This document shows, in pieces, positions 1 through 11,414 of a DNA stretch of 64,000 nt. Under the pieces are notes generated by a model, which was not told the DNA's origin, made no database searches, and saw only the letters and a program-made list of their open reading frames with translations. The stretch covers positions 1 through 64,000 of the forward strand of contig CAXKVR010000292.1 in NCBI GenBank assembly GCA_964058845.1. Direction: 5' to 3'. The DNA is from Carex sylvatica. Lineage: Eukaryota > Streptophyta > Magnoliopsida > Poales > Cyperaceae. The position numbers were made by a program, and so were the translations under genes. Position 1 is the stretch's first letter; each line of letters starts with the position of its first letter.

Positions 1-2572
1 CTCGAATGCGAAGGAATATGGTGATCAGTTTGCAACATGAAGGGACTCTGATTATAGAAGAGTCAGCAATAAGAGCAGCTTTTTTCCAACACATGAAGAA
101 TCTAATTGGTACAGACAAATCAGTTTGTGACTTTGACCTTAACGGGCTCTATTGCAACCAACACCAGCTGTCACTGCTTGATAGTCCTTTCACAACACAT
201 GAAATAGAATGGGCCGTCCAAAATCTAGCAAAGAACAAAGCGGCGGGACCTGACAGATTGCCTAATGAATTTGCTCACATTTATTGGGACCAAATTAAGG
301 AGGAAGTGATACATATTGTTCAACTATTTCATCAAGGAGAAATTAACCTCAAGGAGGTGAATAGAGCAAACATAATAATGATTCCCAAACACGAGACAGC
401 AGAGGAACTCAAGGACTATCGGCCTATTAGTATAATCAATTTAATACCAAAGATTATATCTAAAATATTAGCAACAAGGCTGTCAAAGGTACTACCTGAT
501 CTAGTATCAATGGAGCAAACAGCATTTATAAAAGGTTGGCAGATTTCAGAGAATTTCGTGGCCACACGGGAAATTTTACAACATATCTCTCATGCAAAAA
601 AACAGGCAGTTTTTCTCAAGCTAGATTTCACCAAAGCCTTCGATACTTTAAATTGGAGATTTATGCTAAATGTGTTGAAGGTACGAGGCTTCACAACAAA
701 GTGGATCTGGTGGGTAGAGCATCTGTTAAGCTCCTCTTCCTCTAGAGTCATAATTAATGGAGAAAACTCAGAATTTTTTACTCACAAGAGGGGCCTTCGG
801 CAGGGAGACCCTTTATCCCCGCTCCTTTTTATCTTGGCTGTAGATGTGCTACAAAAACTAATCCAGGCAGTCAGCTCAATCTTGAGGTCTTCTCTTACCT
901 CAAAGATCCTAAAACCGATCTTAGCAATGCAGTACGCAGACGATACGGCAATAATAGCAGCTGCTGATTTAACAACCTTGATCACTCTCAAAATAGTACT
1001 AAGGCTATTCTCTGACATGTCGGGCCTCCGTATAAATTTTTCTAAGAGCTCATTTCTACCCCTTAACCTCTCAAGAACACAAGAGGCTCATGTCAGATTG
1101 GTCTTTGGTTGCACTAAAGCACAATTACCTATCTTATATCTGGGAATGCCCATGACAATTAAAAGGCCGGGTAGAGGAGATTATTTACCAATGCTAGAAA
1201 AGATCGAAAGAAGACTACAAAGCTGGCAGGGTAGATTGCTCTCAAGGGGAGGCAGATTTCAATTGATGGAATCAGTGCTATCAGCAATCCCGATATACCA
1301 CATGACATGTTTTGTCTTCCCAAGGTGGGTACTGAACAGAATCGATTCTATTCGTAGAAATTTTCTTTGGGGCAAAGGTAATACAAATGAAAAAGGCATG
1401 TCTCTAATTAATTGGGGAGCAGTTTGTATACCGAGGAGCCATGGTGGGATGGGGGCCTCGAACCTGGAGCTAAGAAACATAGCGCTGGTTTTGCGGTGGT
1501 GGTGGAAAGCCTACACGGAGCCAAGCAGCTTATGGACTTCTGTGGCAACCATGTTAAGAGGCTCTGCTTTACAAACAGATGGTCCGAAATTGTGGCTGGT
1601 ACAGGGTTCTTTTTTCTGGCAGCAACTTATCAAACTCAAAAGGTTATTTCACTGGTGCACTCGATTTCAAATAGGAGATGGACTAACAATTTCTTACTGG
1701 TACGATAACTGGAATGGCACATCGTTGAGAAGCATGAAGGATGGGCAATTAAAACCGGCTTTTCAAGGAATCTCCTTGCGCGAAGCAGCTGACATACTAT
1801 CAGACATAGCACCGGATGACGAAGAAACCAGTAATCTGGTATTCACACAACATGAAGATATACTGGCATGGCGCTGGTCAACAAATGGTGTTTACTCTGC
1901 CTCATCCGTTTATCAGGTGATGATCACAGCAGGTTTAACAATAGATCGATGCAATATTTTTTGGAAAATTCATGCTCCACCCAAGGTTAAAATATTCACA
2001 TTCCTACTTTTCAAGAATAGATTGCTTACTCATGCAGTGCTAGAGAATAAAGGAATAAGCTGTGATTTAAAGTGTGTTTTGTGTGATACATGCTACCTGG
2101 AGACATCCCATCATCTTTTCTTTACATGCCCATACGCAAGAAGGATGTGGACTACTTTATATTCTCAGAATGAAGCATATCATGCAGGACAAACTTTGGA
2201 GGATGCATGGGATCATTTTGAGACAAACTTTGCCAAACTAACAAAAGAAGCAAGAGCAAGCAGGGGACCTCTCTTCATGGCAATACTGTGGCATATATGG
2301 AGACAGAGGAACGAGAGGGTATTTATGGGAAAATCACTGCCGTATGAGTCGTTAGTGCTGAGAATACGGGAGGAAGCCAGCCTATGGAAGTGCTACTGCA
2401 GTCAAAAGGGCAGAGATGGAATAGGCTAGGAGCAAGAAATTGAGTTGAGAATGTCATAAGGTCTAACTGTAGTTGTAGTATATTGCATGATATATTGTTG
2501 TAAGTGCAGGAATTTGTATATACCTCTTGATAGTCACTATCAAGAATCTCTCAAAAAAAAATAAAAAAAAAT
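1..2572 (+). mobile_element. LINE (non-LTR retrotransposon), 3' half
   Basis: The reverse-transcriptase ORF (6-2429) is followed by about 120 bases of 3' UTR and an A-rich tail (2551-2572, A runs broken by single T). ORF, UTR and A-tail in this order is the 3' end of a plant L1/RTE-type LINE. The ORF1 and endonuclease portions lie left of the window, so the 5' limit and target duplication are not visible. Confidence 0.9.
6..2429 (+). CDS. LINE ORF2: reverse transcriptase plus C-terminal zinc-binding domain (5' end outside window)
   Basis: Reverse transcriptase used in target-primed reverse transcription of a LINE. Visible RT motifs are LDFTKAFDTLNW near residues 206-217 (catalytic Asp), RQGDPLSP near 265-272 and the YADD catalytic box at about 310-313. 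The region after residue 600 matches the zf-RVT domain: WKIHAPPKVKIF, then CVLCD, HHLFFTCPYA and a Trp-rich tail. The frame has no stop over 807 codons, so the copy is little decayed. The first Met at position 6 is only the first in the window; full-length ORF2 proteins have an apurinic endonuclease upstream, so this is a partial ORF. Function follows from the motifs; present activity is not shown. Confidence 0.92.
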   Translation: MRRNMVISLQHEGTLIIEESAIRAAFFQHMKNLIGTDKSVCDFDLNGLYCNQHQLSLLDSPFTTHEIEWAVQNLAKNKAAGPDRLPNEFAHIYWDQIKEEVIHIVQLFHQGEINLKEVNRANIIMIPKHETAEELKDYRPISIINLIPKIISKILATRLSKVLPDLVSMEQTAFIKGWQISENFVATREILQHISHAKKQAVFLKLDFTKAFDTLNWRFMLNVLKVRGFTTKWIWWVEHLLSSSSSRVIINGENSEFFTHKRGLRQGDPLSPLLFILAVDVLQKLIQAVSSILRSSLTSKILKPILAMQYADDTAIIAAADLTTLITLKIVLRLFSDMSGLRINFSKSSFLPLNLSRTQEAHVRLVFGCTKAQLPILYLGMPMTIKRPGRGDYLPMLEKIERRLQSWQGRLLSRGGRFQLMESVLSAIPIYHMTCFVFPRWVLNRIDSIRRNFLWGKGNTNEKGMSLINWGAVCIPRSHGGMGASNLELRNIALVLRWWWKAYTEPSSLWTSVATMLRGSALQTDGPKLWLVQGSFFWQQLIKLKRLFHWCTRFQIGDGLTISYWYDNWNGTSLRSMKDGQLKPAFQGISLREAADILSDIAPDDEETSNLVFTQHEDILAWRWSTNGVYSASSVYQVMITAGLTIDRCNIFWKIHAPPKVKIFTFLLFKNRLLTHAVLENKGISCDLKCVLCDTCYLETSHHLFFTCPYARRMWTTLYSQNEAYHAGQTLEDAWDHFETNFAKLTKEARASRGPLFMAILWHIWRQRNERVFMGKSLPYESLVLRIREEASLWKCYCSQKGRDGIG

Positions 2573-3098
2573 AGAGAGTAAAGAAATGAAGGTAAAAAGG
2601 AAAAAAAATAGCGTTATTGTAGCAATATCACCAACAAAAAAGAAATTAAATTGGAAATCATATCATATTATCATTTATTCCACAATCAAAACTGAAATGA
2701 AAATGAAGTAATTATATAACTTCTATCTGGAGCAGTAAAGTCGAAGCCGGTTGGGAACAATTTCAATACATCCGGATATTCACTCCGTTTACACATTAAT
2801 GAAACTATCCGTATCCACTATTATTTCACCATATACAAAAAAAATATCCATATCCGCAATTATCTGTATTCATTTAATTCAAATTCAGATAATCTCTAGA
2901 TACGGAACGGATTATCTGTATCCGTTTACACCCCTAATTGCATGGGTGATAGAGAAAGGGTACAAAATAGTTTATCCGTATTCATTTAATTTAAATTCGT
3001 ATTCATTTAATTTAAATTTAGATAATCTCCAGATACGGAACGGATTATCTGTATCTGTTTACACCCCTAATTGCATGGGTGATAGAGAAAGGGCACAA
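2573..3098. repeat. Partial MITE with a 133-bp internal tandem duplication
   Basis: This sequence resembles the right half of the element at 20669-21345 (same stretches around GTAGCA..ATCACCA, AAATTGGAAATCATATC and TATCCGTTTACACCCCTA). The terminal part occurs twice, about 2868-2960 and 3001-3093, offset by 133 bp, each copy ending in TTTACACCCCTAATTGCATG. It sits directly against the LINE A-tail; its left end is missing, so it was truncated or the LINE landed in it. Confidence 0.7.
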
Positions 3099-3329
3099 AA
3101 ACTATTTATGTTTTTATCAACATTAACAGGAAATTCGAACTTATATGGCATCATCAATTCATCATGTCAAAATTATTTGCAATTTTATCTCGGCATCTTT
3201 ACTACAGTGTCTAGATAGAATGACGTCGTTAGTCACACTACTCTGCCGGATGATAATTTTTCAAATTAAGTTGAATCTGGTAGCTTATTATAAACCGGGA
3301 CATTGTTTTCCTACGGACGTCAAGGATGC

Positions 3330-3357
3330 AAAAAAAAAAAAAAAAAAAAAAAAAAAA
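3330..3357 (+). repeat. Poly(A) tract of 28 bases
   Basis: Uninterrupted run of A. It could mark the 3' end of a retroposed sequence on the + strand, but no coding remnant or target duplication was recognised around it; it may equally be a simple repeat. Confidence 0.6.
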
Positions 3358-3834
3358 GACAAAAATAACGGGACATGGTTTGAGCCATTGTATGGTGCAA
3401 TTTGTTGCTTGCCTGATAATTGAAACCCAATGATTAACCTAAGATTTATTTTAGAATAATCATCTAAATTTTGTCCGCTACACTATGTCCGTTCATCTCG
3501 ACAGCAGAGCAGTACATTATCACACAGAAGCAGGGGGCATAGCCAAGAATTTTATCTTAGATAGGCAAAACGACATAATTAGCAGGTTGCATACTGCCGT
3601 GAATTAATTAATTCAAACAGTAGATTTTATAGGGATAGACGAAATATTTCTCCAGAATAGACAGCGACCTGATTATACAAAGACTTATATCTGATTTTCA
3701 ACTGCTTCTAATTCAATGTGGTTCAACTTAAAGATGGAACTAGAAAATTTAGATATGAGAGTTAAAAAAATAATATAAAACTATATAATGTGATTGGTAT
3801 CAATAGAAAAGTAGGTAATGGTCAAAACACTTTC

Positions 3835-5130
3835 TTCTTGACTAGATAGGTGGTTAGATGAATGTGCTCTTTATTGCCTATACCCAAATCTATTCAGAAC
3901 AAAACTAGAACCAAACATTGCTGTGTCCAATGGCATAATCCAAAACTGTATCAATATACAATTCACTAAACAATTAAATGGCACCTTGCTAATAGAGTGG
4001 CACCAACTTTTAAATCAATACTCCTCACACAATATTTGCACATCCATCTCCAATCCTGATATTGTTCACTAGAGATGGACTACATCTGGTATATTTACAG
4101 TACATTCACTGTACCAATGGTTAGATTATGGAGGTATTAAGAACAACACCTATACAACCCTCTGGAAAACCAAAATCCCCTTAAAAATAAAAATATTTCT
4201 ATGGTTAGTTAAAGAAGGCAAAGTACTTACCAAAGACAACCTGGCCAAAAGAGGATGGACAGGGAACCAAACCTGCCATTTCTCTAACCTAGATGAAACC
4301 ATTGATCACTTTTTTGTCACATGCTCAGTAATTTCTTCACTGTGGGCATGGATAGCAGAACATAATAATTTTGTTTTTAATTGTGAAATTGTTTCTGACC
4401 TCTGGATATTAGATGCCCATATACCCCTTAAAGATAATTTATTAATTGAACTAATTAGAGCAGCTACAATTTGGACAGTTTGGCTTGCATTGCTAGAAAC
4501 AAAATTTGTTTTAATAATTCTCCAATACCTAATTTAGCTAGTTTAGGATTCCAAATAATTGCGTTAACAACTTACTGGTACAAGTCCAATTCAGATGAAT
4601 TATTTTTCAAGTTAAGTTTAATTCTACCAATGAGTGTAACACATTTGTATTAGGCAGGTCAAATTATAACCTCTCAGAGACCGATACATCAATGGGGGAC
4701 ACCAGCAGCTAGGATTCAAAGGAAGATCTCTATCTTGAGTTAGAAGGATCTAACCTCTCAGATTACCTGAGGAACAAGACAGAACATGATGCCATAGATA
4801 CAGTTTATATTCCAACAAACGCTCCCATCTCTATCACCAGCTCATCCCATACTAGCTAGTTCATTTGTAGACCACTAGCTTTCTTTCAAGATCACTCTAA
4901 TATCACTAATGAACTTTTACTGTTATGTCTCTACTTAGTTCTGCTTGGCATCTATCTTAAGACTACTATTTTGTTTTGTATGATAATTCTCTAGCTACGA
5001 AGTTGCTTAACAGCTAGTGAAACTATAGCCATCTAGATGGCTTGCTACATGTATAGCAATGATGTATATTTTGTATGAACAATATCAGCTTTTAATGAAA
5101 CAGGTGGCTTTCATGCCACTTTTATAAAAA
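3835..5130 (+). pseudogene. Decayed LINE remnant (zf-RVT region and 3' UTR)
   Basis: Conceptual translation in shifting frames gives a LINE ORF2 C-terminus. The block at about 3836-4040 reads as WLDECALYCLYPNLF. The block at 4078-4365 contains SGIFTVHSLY, LWKTKIPLKIKIFLW and a Cys/His cluster (QTCHF, HFFVTCS) typical of the zf-RVT domain. A frameshift near 4490 continues as ARNKICFNN...LTTYWYKS, the usual end of such ORFs. The 3' UTR ends near 5130 in a short A-rich tail after CATGCCACTTTTAT. It is a different subfamily from the LINE at 1-2572 and is disrupted by stops and frameshifts. Confidence 0.8.
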
Positions 5131-6239
5131 AATATATATAATGTAATTGGTAGAATTTGAACTCTAAGTACTCTCACAATCACTAAGAACAACTTCAATC
5201 ACTAAAATTAACAAACATTTAATATTTCACAGAGAAAGCTGAACTATATAATAACTTTACAAAGAAATATATTCATTTAAATTTTAAAATACATAATAAA
5301 AAATATTAGAATTATGGAGGTGGCATATACTTTTTGAAGTACACGCTAAGACTCGTCCTTGGCTTCGTCACTGTGCAGAAGGTGGATCTCAACCGTTAGT
5401 TTAGTTGTGATGGTTATGTGATTGTTGAAAACCGCCTACAACAAATCTGCTTGCTGGCTCCATGATGGAGATGTATGCCTACGTGGCTACGTACGCACGC
5501 AAAAAAATAAAATTAAATAAGTGAATAATTAATAACTAAGTGAGACCCAGAAGTCCATAATCCACTGGTAGTTGGAAGTGCAAAAGACAATCTCGTTTTG
5601 AGTCTAGTAGTGCATGGTCTAGAGAGGGAACCGAATTCTCTGTTTTCCTGGAGTAGAAAATTTCTGTCTTCAGAGTCATTGTCGGTGGACCTCCAGTTTA
5701 AAAATTAAATGTGACTTGTTCTACATTCCAGTGACTGAGGGGGCAGAAAATTCCTGCACCCAGAGAACATGTAATCTCCTTCCGTCTAGAGAGAGTTAGG
5801 TCCCTTAATTAATTTCCACCCTTTCTTAATTCTCAATTTAATTTGAACAGGGTAAAATAAAAATTTCAGTTTAAATAAGATGTCACAGGTTAAATAAATT
5901 ATACATAATTTCAGTTTATATAAGATGTCACAGGTTAAATAAATTATACAATTCTGATAACTATTTTCATCGCAGAACCACTATTGTTCTGGGTTAGATA
6001 TATGCCCTACTCTAGATTTTGCGTATGATTTTTTTTTGAATGGTTATAGGATCAGAATAACAACAGATTTATTAATTTTCATAATTGTATGATCACAGAA
6101 AATGCACATTTCAATTCCATAGATGGAATATAATCCTCTTAAGTTAACTCAAATTTTTAATTTAGATCCCGACCGTCCGATTTAAATTTGCACGAATATC
6201 GAAGGACCACGTGCATTGCGGCTATAGACTGGATGCTAG
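5131..6239. other. Non-genic, AT-rich; contains a 45-bp tandem duplication
   Basis: No coding potential recognised. A direct repeat of period 45 bp (5864-5951) contains ATTTCAGTTTA..AAGATGTCACAGG twice. The stretch 5290-5770 is less AT-rich but gives no recognisable protein. Confidence 0.5.
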
Positions 6240-6456
6240 GAGTCTGCATCGTCTGCATTAACTCAAAAAGTATTTTTTGAGTTAATAGATATCGGCCGTT
6301 CAATTGTAAATGGAGCCCATTTGATTTTCACCTAAAACATAGAAATATTTAATATTAATACAGATTTAATTCACACGAATTTTAAAGATAATTGGACCAT
6401 CTAGATATATTAACTCAAAAGATTTCTTTTTAAGTTAATGCAGAGGATACGAATTC
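6240..6456. mobile_element. Mutator-like MITE, family 1, copy a
   Basis: 217-bp element bounded by the perfect 9-bp target duplication GGATGCTAG (6231-6239 and 6457-6465). The terminal inverted repeats read GAGTCTGCATCGTCTGCAT at the left and, on the other strand, GAATTCGTATCCTCTGCAT. Both ends run into ATTAACTCAAAA. A 9-bp duplication is the signature of the Mutator superfamily; no coding capacity. Related copies: 11415-11622, 30341-30534, 52370-52828. Confidence 0.88.
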
Positions 6457-6734
6457 GGATGCTAGTAGATCTCACTACTGCGATTTAATGTGACGTGATT
6501 TACAAAGTAAGGCTGTGACAAGTCAAATCACCATTTTCGTATCAAACTCAAAAGATGATTTTTATCCTAGTCCGCCGCACAACTTACTCCATAGAAAGAA
6601 AACACATCAAATTAAATTCTTAGGCATTCGCATTCCCCTTCATTAAATTTAATAAATGCAGGCACGCTTCACGCTTGCAAGAGGTTCTCCCGTTCCTAAC
6701 CTTGCAATACATCTCCCCATTTTATCCATCCACA

Positions 6735-6760
6735 TGTGTGTGTGTGTGAGAGAGAGAGAG
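6735..6760 (+). repeat. (GT)n(GA)n microsatellite abutting the start codon
   Basis: Seven GT units followed by six to seven GA units end at the base before the ATG of the gene at 6761, so the repeat would lie in its 5' leader. Length polymorphism here would alter the leader, not the protein. Confidence 0.85.
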
Positions 6761-7039
6761 ATGATGCTGAAGCGGGCGCTGATTAAGCTTCTAAGGCCGT
6801 ACATTTCTCGACGGAGATGGGCTGTCAGATACGCCAGAAAACTGCGCTGGGGCAAACTGTGGGCCCGAGTGAGGAGTAGCGTTGGAATTCCGAGAGGCCG
6901 CAAGGTGCTGACGCAATATGACTCGCTTAGTTATTCGAGGAACTTTGATGATGGCTCGTGGAAGGATGAGTACTTGAGGAGTGGATCATTTGCGTACCGA
7001 TTTGGGGACTCATCTCGATTTGTGGATCGATGTCCTTAA
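6761..7039 (+). CDS. Small basic plant protein with C-terminal YDSLSY..NFDDG motif (paralogue 1)
   Basis: 92-residue single-exon ORF. I chose the ATG at 6761 because the upstream in-frame ATG (6656) would translate the GT/GA repeat into low-complexity Cys/Val/Arg/Glu. The N-terminal half is strongly basic (MMLKRALIKLLRPYISRRR, then RYARKLRWGKLW). The C-terminal half carries QYDSLSYSRNFDDG followed by an Asp/Ser/Phe-rich tail. The motif recurs in the neighbour at 10669-11139 (RYDSFSYAQNFDDG), so the two are probably dispersed tandem paralogues. I do not recognise a named family with certainty. Many short plant proteins of unknown function end in a similar motif. No signal peptide or membrane segment is evident, and the basic helix-like N-terminus might bind membranes or nucleic acid, which is inference only. 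Confidence 0.72.
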   Translation: MMLKRALIKLLRPYISRRRWAVRYARKLRWGKLWARVRSSVGIPRGRKVLTQYDSLSYSRNFDDGSWKDEYLRSGSFAYRFGDSSRFVDRCP

Positions 7040-10000
7040 TGTTGAATCTCTTCCAAATCTTTTTTCTTTTCTTCTCCACTTCTTTTGCTTCCAAAAAAAA
7101 AAACAGAGAATCTAACCTATCTTTCATGCCCGTAGGCTATTTGATGAATGTTATTATCCATAACATCTGTAGTCTGTACTGTAGTCCCTCTATTTGATAA
7201 TTTTGTTAGAAATTTCTCCTTTGTTATCAATGCATGCATGCACGCTTTTGTCTTTTTTTCTTTATTTATTATTATTATTTTTTTGAGAAAAGCTTTGCGG
7301 TAGATGCGAAGTGATGGAAGGGACTCGCTTTTTAGATATCCAACAATTTTAGAATATTTTTCTAGCTAACTGTGTTACCGTCCCATTCTCAAGCTCTTGT
7401 ATATATGATCAATTGACTGAAAGAAATAAATTAATAAGCAATAACTCAAGTACTAGAATGATATTTTTTGGGTGTGCTAGTTTTAATTATATAGAAATAG
7501 AAGAAAATTATGTAGAAATTTATCATCAATTTTTGTTTGACGACCTGGTACGTACTAGATCCCGGATTAAATTATAAATATAGTAAACTCAACAATTTTA
7601 GGGCAACATTTTCTCAGTAAAGGACGAATATTAGAGCAACTTCTCTTTGGAAAAAAGCCCTTCAACGAACTTTAAAATTATAGCTTGTAATATCGATCTC
7701 GTTAGAATCTGTTAGCGACATCAAGCTTTAAAGTTTATTCAACTGTTTTTTTGTGGTTATACAAGGTGTATAACATTATGAATATAAACGAAACAATTAA
7801 AACTAAATAAATGCTAACATCTATAGATCTATTAACTAAAATTAAAAGGACGAAATCTAAAATTTGGGAAATGAAACAAACTATATCAGATAACATCCTT
7901 TAAAATACTCAGTTGAAGAAAAAAGACAAAACATGAATAGACAAGAAAGTAAATTTTTTGTGCAATATATACTGAATTGGTTCAAAATTTTCATACATAT
8001 TTAATGCAAAATCATAAAATAGAGATGGGAGTGTATCTAGCAATTATGGAATTCAATTAATTAATAAATGATAAGTACATTAATTACGTTTTGAAAAGAT
8101 AAGGTAGTAGGAAAGATATTTAAAGAGGGTTAAAATTGTCTATAAATTTTCTTTTTGTTGCAGTTGTGTTGATATAAATATACGAATATTTTTAATATGC
8201 CTATCCTATATACTGATCTAGTTCCTATATATAACATGCATTTCTTTAATCATTACGGAAAAATAATTGGTAATATTCAACTTTAAGCAGTTTATGATCT
8301 AGTTTCAATCTAGAAATCACAAGCCTTCATAAACGAAACAAAATGTTTGACTGAACATATACGAGAAGTATAAGCATCCATTGTTGCAATTTTTGAAGCA
8401 TGATTTGAAATAAATTATTAGAACGAGTAATTCTTAACTACCAGTCAGTTAGAACGGTTTCAACGCAATGTGCTAGTAGCTAAATGCTAAATTGTAATAC
8501 GGAACATTTTTTGTTAGCTTTCTCTGGTCATTTTATCTTTCTATTTCTCTATCAGGAGCCCAGAACTCAGTAGGCGCAAGATTTTATACGGGCCAAAATA
8601 TTTCAGATTTTATACGGGCCGAAATATTTCTATACTGGGCTTTTGAGACCTCCAACTATCAACTAGAGGCATATAATAAGACAAAATATTACCATCTGGA
8701 CCATTAATTTTAATTGGGACCTGCTAACTATTCTCCACAAAGGGAGCGACTATCTTATCCCTGTATATCTGACATTAGCATGCTACCACGTCCACGTCAC
8801 ATTTTTCATCTACTTGTTGCATTTATTTATTTCATTTTTGAAAAAAGAAAACAATATGAGCACCCATGTAGTATGAAAAGACAAGGGGAAGGCATGCAAT
8901 GGGGTTGCTTAGAAATATCCACATTAAACTTTTATAGTTTGCATGATGTAAATCAAAGGCTACATGATGTAAATCAAAGGCTACATGATTTAGGATGTGC
9001 TTAAAATATAGGGAGGTGTTAATAGCAGGAGAGGAGAAGCCATCAGAGCAAGACATCTCAACCGACAGGAGCTATACTTCTCTCTGAACCGGGCCCATGG
9101 GTCTAGCATTTTGACACCAATCCTCACATTTTTCACATTCTATTAAAAAAATGGTGTTAGCATCTCCAAAACTGTCTCTATTTTAATAAAGGCACTGTCA
9201 TATTGTGCGCGGAAGAAGAAACTCTTTTTTTTTTCCTCTCTTGAAAAAGGTTTTAATGCCAAGTCACAAAATACTATTAATTTATGTTTTTATTTATATT
9301 TTAAAATTTGAATTTTAAATTGAATTTAAATGTTGATTTTATTTATTTTTCACAAAGGCTACTACATCCATGAAAAAGTTATAATTTTTAGTTTATTTTA
9401 TATGAGATAAGGTGTCCAAAAATGGCTACATTAAAATTATTCTATCATAGTTGGCAAGATTCATTCAATTTTTGGACATTCGATCTGCTATAAAAATGAA
9501 CTCCAACATTTTTTTTTTCAATTCAAAAATAAAAGAAATTTTCATGTAGAAGCATCTCGTAAAATGAATAAGATCAATGGTTTGTTCATTATTTAAATTA
9601 AAAAAGTTACATATAAATTAAAAAATGAAGTTGTGACATTTTGTGCCATGTTATAATTTTTTTAAAATAGAAACTTCCAATACCTTAATCTCCATTTATT
9701 TTAAAATGTGCATCAATTCATAGATGTGAAGTCTATCATCTTCTATACTAGATATTTAATTCGGAAACCCTCTCTTCTTGAGAGAAGATTTTTTTTTTTT
9801 TTGAATTTCAGTTTGTATTCATCTTCCCTTTTTCAGAAAAATATTATAGACAGTTGTAATAATACGATTATCTAGCTTGCAATTAATGGTAAACCTCCAA
9901 GTGGATTTGCTTAATTCGTCATGATGCAATTTTTCCTTTACATGTGTTTCCCATAACACTCTGAAAAGTGGATACTACTCGCATGCTATTGCTAATGAAG

Positions 10001-10104
10001 GATGATAAATATGGGACGCCACTCATGACTGCTGCTGCTACTTTCACTGATATTATTAATTAATTTATTATTATTATTACTTGTGGTGTGTTTTAAAATG
10101 ATAT
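7040..10104. other. Non-genic AT-rich spacer with two short tandem duplications
   Basis: No gene recognised between the two paralogues. A 26-bp unit containing GATTTTATACGGGCC is repeated twice at 8579-8630. A 21-bp unit (CATGATGTAAATCAAAGGCTA) is repeated twice plus a partial copy at 8942-8991. The ORFs over the latter are repeat-derived or chance. Confidence 0.5.
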
Positions 10105-10437
10105 ACCATGTACTATGAATTATTTTTATAAACCATAATTAAGAAAAAAAAAATTATGAAATCAACATGATTATTTTTTTTTACAAAAACCATAAGAATT
10201 GAAATGTCATTTTGATCCCCAATTTTTTTTTTTTTTTGGGACCGAAATGGCAATTTGGTCTCAAATATTTTCATAATTTTTCAATGTATTTTTTTTTCTC
10301 GAAATATGTAAAAATAGTTGGGACTGAAATAACATCTCGGTTCTTATGATTTTTGTACAAAACAAAGCAATTAAGTTGATTTGGTAAAATTTATTTATTT
10401 TTATTTATGGTTTTTAAAAAAAATTCATGTACTATCA
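10105..10437. mobile_element. Foldback MITE with ~120-bp inverted arms
   Basis: The left arm (from about 10105) reads GTACTATGAATTATTTTTAT then AAACCAT; the right arm on the opposite strand reads GTACATGAATTTTTTTTAAA then AACCAT. Similarity continues inward through ATCAACWTRATT, ACAAAAAYCATAAGAA and a GGGACTGAAAT / GGGACCGAAAT core. No clear target duplication. It lies about 230 bp upstream of the gene at 10669. Confidence 0.65.
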
Positions 10438-10668
10438 AGCAAATAACAAAAGAATAGATGCTCCAATGCTTGTGTGACCCCACAAGCACCCTATGCAAAC
10501 ATATAACCAGCTGTCTCTAATTGTGACACATTACTGTCTAATTAACCCCATCTCTGTTTCTCTCTTCCTCCGAGATCAAAACGAAGAAATTAAAAGGGAC
10601 AGAGAAAGAGGGAGGAGTCAGGAGAGACACAACCGCACAAGTAAAATCACAAAAACACAAGCTAATTC

Positions 10669-11139
10669 ATGGCACCAAAAGATGCCCTCCCAATATCTCA
10701 ATCCACCACAGCCACTATTCAAACAAACAGCCCAGAGCATCTCAACGGGCTGAGGCGCCGCATTGCATCCTTCTCTGTCAAGATCCAGCCCATCTCCACC
10801 GCCACCACCGAATGGGCTCTCCGGAGATCCCAATCGATGCCTAACTTTAAAGATATCACCTCTGGTCCTTTTAGCAAGTGGTGGTCTTGGGGCACTAGTT
10901 GGCTGCTCTCTAAGAAAGCTCAGTTTTCGTGTGACCTGGAGATGAATGGAGAGGGAGAGAGGGCGACAATGCTCGGTAGAAACGGCACTAGTAATGCTTT
11001 TGTGCATTTGTATTACAAGATTCGATCTGAGTTAAGGAAGCTTATTGGATCTGATAAGTTGCCTACTTCTCATAAGTTCAGGTATGATTCGTTTAGCTAT
11101 GCTCAGAACTTCGATGATGGAGAGAAAGCACAGTTGTAG
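10669..11139 (+). CDS. Small plant protein with C-terminal RYDSFSYAQNFDDG motif (paralogue 2)
   Basis: 156-residue single-exon ORF preceded by a purine-rich leader (10580-10660) without in-frame ATG. The N-terminal third is Ser/Thr/Ala-rich (MAPKDALPISQSTTATIQT). The middle contains FSKWWSWGTSWLLSKKAQF, a Trp-rich amphipathic stretch rather than a clear transmembrane helix. The C-terminus has SELRKLIGSDKLPTS, then KFRYDSFSYAQNFDDG and a five-residue tail. The last motif matches the gene at 6761-7039, identifying a two-member local family. Substrate, partner and location are unknown. The TIR element just upstream may contribute promoter sequence. Real-gene status is supported by the shared motif, the unbroken ORF and higher GC than the surroundings. 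Confidence 0.75.
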   Translation: MAPKDALPISQSTTATIQTNSPEHLNGLRRRIASFSVKIQPISTATTEWALRRSQSMPNFKDITSGPFSKWWSWGTSWLLSKKAQFSCDLEMNGEGERATMLGRNGTSNAFVHLYYKIRSELRKLIGSDKLPTSHKFRYDSFSYAQNFDDGEKAQL

Positions 11140-11414
11140 ATGGCGAAATAATTTTGAGTACTTGTTATGTATTTGATTTTAATTTTTTATAATTTTTGTG
11201 GTATTTTTTGTTAAAAATATATGTAAGGACCATGTTAAATAACCAAAGATATGTTCATATATTAATTGTAATTTGTAAGTGAGCAAAGAGGTGATCTGGC
11301 ATGGTTCCAGTCTGTTATTATTAATGGAAGTGTTAATAGAAATAATTTACTTGAATTGAAATGTACATTTTTTTTTTTTCATATACCGTTGTACTAATTC
11401 TGCTAGAAACGTAG

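Noticed and set aside
6656..6760. Upstream ATG (6656) as start of the 6761-7039 gene
   Set aside because: It would translate the GT/GA microsatellite; the ATG right after the repeat gives a coherent basic N-terminus.
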